Of a DNA stretch of 64,000 nucleotides, positions 57,136-64,000 are shown in pieces. Each line of letters begins with the position of its first letter. Position 1 is the stretch's first letter. A program made the position numbers and the translations under genes. Source of the DNA: an uncultured bacterium (GTDB taxonomy: Bacteria > Bacillota > Clostridia > Lachnospirales > Lachnospiraceae). The stretch is taken from contig CAMFGH010000002.1 of NCBI GenBank assembly GCA_945949875.1, positions 1-64,000 of the forward strand. The letters are read 5' to 3'. The notes under the pieces are model-generated. The model was given only the letters and a program-made list of their open reading frames with translations. It searched no databases and was not told the DNA's origin.

Positions 57136-59519
57136 AGGAATCCCTTTCCAGCTATCCATGCAAGGATAGTAATGAGCGACACCATGTCGGCCACTTTATA
57201 TAATGTGTTTTCCGGATACGATATCCGTATTTTCCCTTTAAAACCGGCAGGAACAGAAAGAATCAGATCTCCGTGCTCTCCTCTCCTCTGCAGGATTTCA
57301 GGAACCTTTTTTTCACCCTCTTTTCCATCAGAAGACGTTCCTTCCTCATAAGCCATGGTTTCCAGTACTTCCACAGCATAGCCTTTGTAACCCAGCAGCG
57401 GAAGTTCCAGATTTCTGTCCCGGTCTGATTCGTTCTGCAGGGTCAGTTCCATTGTGGTGCCGGATTTTTCATAATTCCAATAGTACAATCCCTCTTCTGC
57501 CACCGGATCATGAAAACAGATTCCATCTTTGTCCATACCTTCCAAAAGGTATTCACCATTTACCACACTGATCGAACCCATATTTTCAGCTGTATATAAA
57601 TAGATCGGTGTTATGTGATATACAATATCATTTACATGATAGACAGCAGAACCAACCATCAAAAACAGCAATGTGCTAAAGCAGATCTCCTTAATATGAT
57701 TACCCGGAATACTTTGCTTCTCTATACAACCTTGCTTCTCTATCCTATTCTGTTTTCCTATATAATTCCGCTTCCATACACTGCACTGCTCTTCAAACCA
57801 GAGATAGAAGAATGCTCCCAGCATTGCGGCAAACGCACTTACCGGCGACATCAGTCTGGTCGGGAACTGTAATGCAGTTACAAAAATCCGTATTCCCGGC
57901 ACTTTGGAAAGCGCATCCCACGGAAAATATCTTGTACTCATAAACCAGGCCAGAAGCACCAGACACAGCAGGGTAAGGATTACTTTGTCATATGGTGATT
58001 TTTGACAGAAGCACTTCTTAAGAGCTGTCTCTCCCTGTACTTTTCCTCTTTTCATCCATCTATGGAGGAAGCAGATACACAACATCACAACAATAATAAG
58101 AGCTGTGATTCCCATCTGAATCGGTTCGGCATTGTACATTCCTGTCTGATGTGCACCAATATTAGGATAAAGCTGCAACACACCAACCAGCCAGGTACCC
58201 CATTCATGAAGATTACTTTCCGTCAGTCTGTGGAACCAGTAATCTTTGTTTCCCATCTGATAGACCAGCGGGAGCCAGAACCACATATTGATCAGCAGCG
58301 TCATCCCAGCTGCCTGCAGTAATTGCAGGAACGTTTCTTTTCGGAACGTCTTTCTATAATAGACCAGACATACCAGCAGGATGAAAAAGGCGATCATTTC
58401 CGTAGACAATAAGTGGGACTGCAAAATACCAGTAAGCCCCAGTATGATCCAATATTTGTTTTTCTTATAGGATATGGATTTCGGGTCATCCATATAAAAA
58501 TGGTACATTCCGCACAAAACAAGGGGCAGAAAGACCATAGCCATATATTCTCCTACCGCACCACGGTTGTAAATGTTGTAAATCCTGTACGGAGCCAGCA
58601 TATACATGAGACTGCCAAACAATGCGCTGTACCTATGTTTTGTACAGCTTCGGAAAGAAACATATGCAATGAGCGCTGTCGAAACATTCATTACCAGAAC
58701 GAATATTTTATATGCTGTCATCAGCGGAAATCCAAGTATTCTGAGCATTGTCGGGATAAGCAGAAAGAGATCCCCATAAAACGTAGATACCGCATATCCA
58801 TGATCGTATAACCAGTAGCTTTGTACACGTATGGGCAGACTGTCTGCATGCAAAAGCGAATCTTTCAGTCCTTCAATCCGAAGCATATGAAATGCTGAAT
58901 CTGCCCCCAGATTATAGTAATCTGTCAGATACGGAAAAAATGAAATCAAAACCGCTCCTGTAAGTGCCCATACAACCACCTGATTTTCTTTTGAAACCAT
59001 TCCCTTTCGGATAGCATGGTAAAACCAGACAAGCAGGTCTATCAAAACAAAGAACCAGAAAGCTACAAACAGCAACATTCGATTTCCGAGAGATGTCCGA
59101 TAGAGACTTACGGAAGTCAATGCCTCTGCTCCTGCATTTTGATACATGCAGCTCACCATGGCATCCGGAACGGTATGTTTTACATATACTTCAAAGGAAA
59201 CTTCCTTTTGTCCCGGAAAAACCACTACAGAATTTACCTGTAATGCTTTACGGTTTGCCACTGCAGATTCCACATTCAGCACCATGCTCTGCGCTTCTCC
59301 CACACTGGTCCGCGCCTCCAACCGATACACCCCTGGAGACAGTTGCATGGGGAAAGACAGAAAATGTTCTCCATCCTCCTGCTGTGCAACAATCTGAAGA
59401 TCCTGCCCACTGCCTTCAAAAACCAACTGCCGGCTCTTAAAACATCCGGGCACCATCAGGAAAAGACATATGCATTCTATGAAAATAATTATATTTCCTT
59501 TTTTTCTCCACCATTTCAT
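57087..59519 (-). CDS. PTPS_related/YfhO-like polytopic protein (GT-C-like), intact motif
   Basis: NLGADSAFHMLRIEGLKDSLLHADSLPIRVQSYWLYDHGYAVSTFYGDLFLLIPTMLRILGFP; YFPWDALSKVPGIRIFVTALQFPTRLM. Confidence 0.8.
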   Translation of the reverse strand: MKWWRKKGNIIIFIECICLFLMVPGCFKSRQLVFEGSGQDLQIVAQQEDGEHFLSFPMQLSPGVYRLEARTSVGEAQSMVLNVESAVANRKALQVNSVVVFPGQKEVSFEVYVKHTVPDAMVSCMYQNAGAEALTSVSLYRTSLGNRMLLFVAFWFFVLIDLLVWFYHAIRKGMVSKENQVVVWALTGAVLISFFPYLTDYYNLGADSAFHMLRIEGLKDSLLHADSLPIRVQSYWLYDHGYAVSTFYGDLFLLIPTMLRILGFPLMTAYKIFVLVMNVSTALIAYVSFRSCTKHRYSALFGSLMYMLAPYRIYNIYNRGAVGEYMAMVFLPLVLCGMYHFYMDDPKSISYKKNKYWIILGLTGILQSHLLSTEMIAFFILLVCLVYYRKTFRKETFLQLLQAAGMTLLINMWFWLPLVYQMGNKDYWFHRLTESNLHEWGTWLVGVLQLYPNIGAHQTGMYNAEPIQMGITALIIVVMLCICFLHRWMKRGKVQGETALKKCFCQKSPYDKVILTLLCLVLLAWFMSTRYFPWDALSKVPGIRIFVTALQFPTRLMSPVSAFAAMLGAFFYLWFEEQCSVWKRNYIGKQNRIEKQGCIEKQSIPGNHIKEICFSTLLFLMVGSAVYHVNDIVYHITPIYLYTAENMGSISVVNGEYLLEGMDKDGICFHDPVAEEGLYYWNYEKSGTTMELTLQNESDRDRNLELPLLGYKGYAVEVLETMAYEEGTSSDGKEGEKKVPEILQRRGEHGDLILSVPAGFKGKIRISYPENTLYKVADMVSLITILAWIAGKGFLWIKNRKKLYIESDMC
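57708..57761 (-). repeat. In-frame 18-bp coding tandem repeat
   Basis: Encodes IGKQNR-IEKQGC-IEKQSI. Confidence 0.8.
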
Positions 59520-59525
59520 AATCTT

Positions 59526-60515
59526 TTATTCCTGCTCTGCCTCTACGCTATACTGCTTTTGATAAGTTCCAATATGATCCATGAGAAAAACACTGGATGT
59601 AACCATACCGGCTAGAAGAAGCAGTATTCCCAGATTGTAATAATATTTATTTTTCTTTTTCTTCAAAAGTGAAAGAATATTCCCCCAGACAACCACCAGG
59701 AAAAATGTTCCATATCTCAGAAAAACATGGGGCTGTTGGATACTTCCAATCAAATAGGCCAGTACACTGTTTTTCTGCTGCAATATATCCCATGGAAAGC
59801 TGTTTAAAGAACATACAAGACATATCAGTGCTAACACTGCAGCCACCTTGGCAAACCGGGTTTCCTCTTTTTCCTCGGAGAACCATAAAATCAGGAAAAG
59901 AAGCAGTCCTAAAATCAATATTGCTCCAACGCCTATGGGATATGAGTACTGCATTCCCTCTCCCGGCTGATCCCCGGTAAATTTCCAGAAATGGAATGCA
60001 AGCTGTGGAAGCAGTAAACCTTTCTCCTGAATCCTCTGTCCGGAAATCATTTCCCTGGTTTCCATATTCCAAAAGCCTGCCACGACATTCTTTTGTAAAA
60101 TAATCCAGACAAATGTACACAGAAAGAAGGAAACCAGAATTTTTCTTTCTGTTTTCCTTCTTTCCACACATAAACTATAAATACCGGCTGCTATTCCCGG
60201 AAAGACCATCATCACAAGCATCCCCCGGATATCCAAAGCAATATTCATGATATAGATTCGATAAACCGACAGAACATAGATTGCAGTAGTCCAGAGCGCA
60301 ATCATCTCATCCTTAAATATCGCCCGAAATGCAGCCCTTGCGATCACAATGGTCCCAATATTGCACAAAATCATGCATACGGAAAAGCTTATTTCCAGCC
60401 CCGAAAAATTCAGCGGTACAGGAAAATCCTTTCCATGCAAAAAAGGCATTGATGACAAAAGCACCAGTATCACACTATAAAATTGTACGGTTTTTTTCTG
60501 CCACTCTTTTGTCAT
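59526..60515 (-). CDS. Short, degenerate PTPS_related-like polytopic protein
   Basis: 329 aa; keeps GQRIQEKGLLLPQLAFHFW and FPWDILQQKNSVLAYLIGSIQQP but lacks the N-terminal GADxxxH segment. Confidence 0.55.
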   Translation of the reverse strand: MTKEWQKKTVQFYSVILVLLSSMPFLHGKDFPVPLNFSGLEISFSVCMILCNIGTIVIARAAFRAIFKDEMIALWTTAIYVLSVYRIYIMNIALDIRGMLVMMVFPGIAAGIYSLCVERRKTERKILVSFFLCTFVWIILQKNVVAGFWNMETREMISGQRIQEKGLLLPQLAFHFWKFTGDQPGEGMQYSYPIGVGAILILGLLLFLILWFSEEKEETRFAKVAAVLALICLVCSLNSFPWDILQQKNSVLAYLIGSIQQPHVFLRYGTFFLVVVWGNILSLLKKKKNKYYYNLGILLLLAGMVTSSVFLMDHIGTYQKQYSVEAEQE

Positions 60516-60530
60516 CTGTGCTACACCTGC

Positions 60531-62240
60531 TTAATCTAGATATTCCCCAAAAACATTGAGTTCATTATAATCTGCAAATTTAAATCCATCTTTTATGGAA
60601 TCACCTCTCATGGTGAACTGAATATCACCACCGGGCAGTGGATGATATCCGGATACCCTGTAATAAAATGTAATTCCATTGATTTCGTGCTCTTTTACCC
60701 GTCCTTCCCCTTCATTGCTGTCATAATCTGTCTGTTTTATATAAGCCGGAGTTGACCTGGCTCCCCAAATAGCTTTGGTAAGTACAGCGCCCTTCCAGCA
60801 GAAGAAAAGTGCGATTACAACCGTCAATATTACCGGTTTCTTCCATGGCATCTTTCCCCACAGGTTGATATATATTTCCCCAAACACCAGAAGAATCAAC
60901 AGCAAAATGTAGGTATAACCATATCTGGTAAGGGGTGCACTAAGAAGCCAAAACAGGAAAGAAGCTACAATCGTTCCCTGTACCAGTACCACATCCCAGT
61001 TCGGATTCTTTTTCTGTACCCACTGCTGATAAATTTTATACAAAAATGCGATTCCAAACAGCACCAGTGCAACAGCATCCCCTAACAGAAGCAGTTTCTC
61101 GGTAGAAGAAAGGACGGTGCTAAACCATCCCGGAATCCACTTATCCGGAGTAGAATGATATAGATCGTAGTCATGGATTCCTTTTCCCCAGCTTTTGATC
61201 TGAAAGGAATCCGCATCTACCTTCATCGTCGGTACTTTCCAATCCACATCAAATAAATCCAATGCGGAAAATGGATATAAAAGCCATCCGCAGATCAGCA
61301 CATTCCGAATCAGATAAGGGGCAATGACCAGAATACCCATGCACAGATAAGTGACGATCTCTTTTCCCTTTTTCTGTCTGCAAAGCATGATAACCGGTTT
61401 AATCATCAATATCAGAATCAGTCCTGCTGTCAGCTTCAGCGTCACAGTATAAACACCGACCACACAAAGCAGGGAATAGGGAACCGTCGAAGCATTTTTT
61501 TCTTCCAGCAGATCCAGCCAGCTGATTACGATATAAAAAAGAATAATCATTACTGCAAAATCTGAGGACGGAGACATCAGTTCTTTATGAAGCAAAGTCA
61601 GATAATATATTGCACCGATTCTTGCGAAATCAGACAGAACTACTTTCTTCCGCTTCCATAAAGCCCCCAGATCCATACAGAACACACCCAGAATCAGTGC
61701 CATAAATCCCTGCACCGCATGCATGGACTGCCCCAAAATATATTTCATACTATAAAGAGCTGAAAGGCAGAACATGGAGCTGTTATATGCTGCTCTGGAC
61801 TGCAGATTGGCCAGTCCCTTTACGACGCCATACTCTTCGATCCATCGGATGCTCTGGGCATGATATAAATTGGTATCTACCAGATAGCTTCCTCTGGATG
61901 TAAAATAGGCAATCACCAGGATCAAAAGCCCAATCCCCACTTTTTTTGCCACGGAAGTTCCCTTCCAGGCAGACATCAGACGTTCCAGAATTGTTTTACG
62001 ACACAGGATAAAAATCACCAGGGATATCAGCAAAAAGATACCATTTGCTTCCCAATTTACCCGGTAAAAGCAGGAAACCCACTGAGCATAGGTGGTGGCA
62101 ACGATCAGGCCAGCCACAAGATAGCTGTGGATATGCTTTACACGGTAGCCGAATTTCTTTTCAACCAGGTAAAGTATGCCAAAACCAGTCAGAAAGGTTG
62201 TTATGAAGATGTATAGCCAGTTTAAAAGAATAAATAGCAT
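60531..62240 (-). CDS. Polytopic GT-C-like membrane protein
   Basis: 569 aa; SYLVDTNLYHAQSIRWIEEYGVVKGLANLQSR. Confidence 0.7.
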   Translation of the reverse strand: MLFILLNWLYIFITTFLTGFGILYLVEKKFGYRVKHIHSYLVAGLIVATTYAQWVSCFYRVNWEANGIFLLISLVIFILCRKTILERLMSAWKGTSVAKKVGIGLLILVIAYFTSRGSYLVDTNLYHAQSIRWIEEYGVVKGLANLQSRAAYNSSMFCLSALYSMKYILGQSMHAVQGFMALILGVFCMDLGALWKRKKVVLSDFARIGAIYYLTLLHKELMSPSSDFAVMIILFYIVISWLDLLEEKNASTVPYSLLCVVGVYTVTLKLTAGLILILMIKPVIMLCRQKKGKEIVTYLCMGILVIAPYLIRNVLICGWLLYPFSALDLFDVDWKVPTMKVDADSFQIKSWGKGIHDYDLYHSTPDKWIPGWFSTVLSSTEKLLLLGDAVALVLFGIAFLYKIYQQWVQKKNPNWDVVLVQGTIVASFLFWLLSAPLTRYGYTYILLLILLVFGEIYINLWGKMPWKKPVILTVVIALFFCWKGAVLTKAIWGARSTPAYIKQTDYDSNEGEGRVKEHEINGITFYYRVSGYHPLPGGDIQFTMRGDSIKDGFKFADYNELNVFGEYLD

Positions 62241-62347
62241 GTTTGTCCTCTGAATTTTTAACTTATAATATCATAATCTTATAATCTATATCTTCTCGAA
62301 CCCACATATATCATGAAAGGACACTTTCGTTACGGTTATAACGTACT

Positions 62348-63682
62348 TTAGTCCCACATCCAGTAGGAGACGCCCTGGATGAGGTTCAAATAGAAATAAA
62401 TTCCACAATACAAATGATATAGGAAGACGATTCCTGCTGCCACCACATAAGTGCGTCGCAGCAGATTTTTGCCGGTGGTAATGGCGTCCTGCCACCATTT
62501 CAGGATACTGACTACAAAGATAGCAAGTATTGCGAAGCTGTAGCCCCACATGAAATTTCCGTCGCTTGCTCTTCCGCCTGTCTCACAAAACAGGAACAGC
62601 TCCAGAAATCCAAAGCCTGCCATCAGCCATGCTCCCAGAAACCACCTGTCTTTTTTCAGGTCGCGGATATGAAAAACCAGTACCATAAGCGGGAATAAAA
62701 TGGATAACCCAGCGGCAATCAAAGGATATCCGCTATGCAGGCCAAGGGCGTATCCCGGCCTAAGTTCCCATCCGTTTCCGGTATCTGCGCCAAACAAAAT
62801 CGCATTTTGAAACAGTATTACAAAGAGAGACGGAATCACTGTAAGGCCAAAACAGAATACTTTTTTAAAGGGAGTGCCCTGCAGCAGATCCGTCAATAAA
62901 AACAGTGCCATCATGGGTGCAAACACCAATAAAAAACTGGGTTTTATTCCGGTACAGATCATCAGAAGTACTGTGAAAATGCACCATCTCTTTCCGTTCA
63001 ATTCGTCCCGGTATATCGGCTCCAGCTGCAGATAATATAATATACATGCCAGTGCTGCCGCTTTCATTACAATATATGTAGAATTATGCCAGATGGAAGC
63101 AGATTCCATACCAATGTATCTGCCATCTGCCATCCCTTTTACATAACAACCCATGACCAGATTAAGTGCCCATGCTACCAGAAGGAACAGTGACCGGTAG
63201 ACAATGATTCTGTCTGCTACCAGATGCTTTGTTACTTTACTGGTTCTTCTGCCAATCATTCCCAGTCCCAGTTTGCACATTCCATTCAGTTTTAAAAGAA
63301 CAAGGTATGTCAGATAAACAGATATCACGCTGCATACCGATAGGAACAGGGAAATAGCCAGATCTCCAAAGGGCAGCTTATACAGTGCCTGATATACAAA
63401 GGCAGTTAGGCTGTAATACCAGCCATCCTCTACAATCATCTTGATATGGGCCGGCAGGTCAGACTCATAGACAGAACCGTCCACCCACTGTGTCTGTTTA
63501 TAAAACAGATAAACCATGGAAATTCCATACAGAAGAATACCCAGATTGATCCCTATATAACCGATTTTATCCCATTTTTCTTTCTGCTCCAAAGATTGTT
63601 CAACAGACTTGTCCATCTTCCTTTTCCTACCATTCAAAATCTGCGTCATTTCATTCTTTTGCTCTTTTTCCATCACATTCAA
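62348..63682 (-). CDS. Polytopic membrane protein (GT-C-like)
   Basis: 444 aa; VYESDLPAHIKMIVEDGWYYSLTAFVYQALYKL; start may be 63673. Confidence 0.65.
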   Translation of the reverse strand: MNVMEKEQKNEMTQILNGRKRKMDKSVEQSLEQKEKWDKIGYIGINLGILLYGISMVYLFYKQTQWVDGSVYESDLPAHIKMIVEDGWYYSLTAFVYQALYKLPFGDLAISLFLSVCSVISVYLTYLVLLKLNGMCKLGLGMIGRRTSKVTKHLVADRIIVYRSLFLLVAWALNLVMGCYVKGMADGRYIGMESASIWHNSTYIVMKAAALACILYYLQLEPIYRDELNGKRWCIFTVLLMICTGIKPSFLLVFAPMMALFLLTDLLQGTPFKKVFCFGLTVIPSLFVILFQNAILFGADTGNGWELRPGYALGLHSGYPLIAAGLSILFPLMVLVFHIRDLKKDRWFLGAWLMAGFGFLELFLFCETGGRASDGNFMWGYSFAILAIFVVSILKWWQDAITTGKNLLRRTYVVAAGIVFLYHLYCGIYFYLNLIQGVSYWMWD

Positions 63683-63728
63683 CTAGAATGACTTTGCTAA
63701 AATCACAGAAATCTTCTGCATTTTTTAT

Positions 63729-64000
63729 TTAGAAACAATAATAGAACTGCCCGCTCCAGATATACAGGAAATAAATGATCCCGCAATAAACATGCCAGCC
63801 ATACGCCAGCCATTCCGCCACCAGAAGATACCATTTCTGCTCGCCGGACAGCGTATTTTGTATCAGTAAGATAAGACTGACCATAAAAACAAAGAAAATA
63901 CCATGCATATATCCCCAGGAAAAGTTCATATGCACAAAACGGTCGCCTTTCTCATACAGAAGAAGCATTTCCAAAAGACTCACGATCAGCTGAAACCAGG
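63729..64000 (-). CDS. C-terminal part of a tandem paralog of the 62348 protein, truncated by window edge
   Basis: Open through 64000 on the minus strand (WFQLIVSLLEMLLLYEKGDRFVHMNFSWGYMHGIFF...YCGIIYFLYIWSGQFYYCF), resembling FGFLELFLFCETGG...FMWGYSFAIL...YCGIYFYLNLIQGVSYWMWD of 62348. Confidence 0.65.
   Translation of the reverse strand, partial: WFQLIVSLLEMLLLYEKGDRFVHMNFSWGYMHGIFFVFMVSLILLIQNTLSGEQKWYLLVAEWLAYGWHVYCGIIYFLYIWSGQFYYCF

Overview
The window reads as one long cell-surface glycan locus from a low/mid-GC Gram-positive, probably a Lachnospiraceae-type Clostridium (inferred from gene style, not tested). Nearly all genes are on the minus strand. The plus-strand islands are about 9.2-10.9 kb and 50.6-54.4 kb. 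Contents: a TagGH/Wzm-Wzt-type polysaccharide ABC exporter; rmlA, rmlB and rmlC (no rmlD seen); a WecE/RffA-type Fuc4N transaminase with a GNAT; a scattered pseudaminic-acid-type set (pseC, pseG, pseI, pseF, possibly pseH); three GT2 enzymes; a GT52/polysialyltransferase-like protein; a PglK-like flippase; a GtrII; an acyltransferase-3; about 15 polytopic GT-C-like membrane proteins; four CotH-family putative secretory kinases; three membrane-anchored SGNH-fold proteins; and two membrane-anchored GH25 muramidases. Main points for follow-up: (i) a pseudo-SGNH protein lacking the catalytic motifs its two paralogs keep; (ii) intact and degenerate paralogs of a PTPS_related/YfhO-like GT-C family encoded side by side; (iii) a GT-C-like gene apparently split by a stop codon plus a one-base frameshift; (iv) four CotH kinases inside a nonulosonic-acid glycan locus; (v) many unrelated short tandem repeats, either directly at stop codons or in frame inside coding loops; (vi) several large unexplained palindromic or duplicated intergenic elements; (vii) a GH25 protein with an acidic tyrosine-rich tail and a Ser/Gly tract interrupting an Ig-like domain. 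No rRNA, tRNA, transposase or CRISPR array was recognised.
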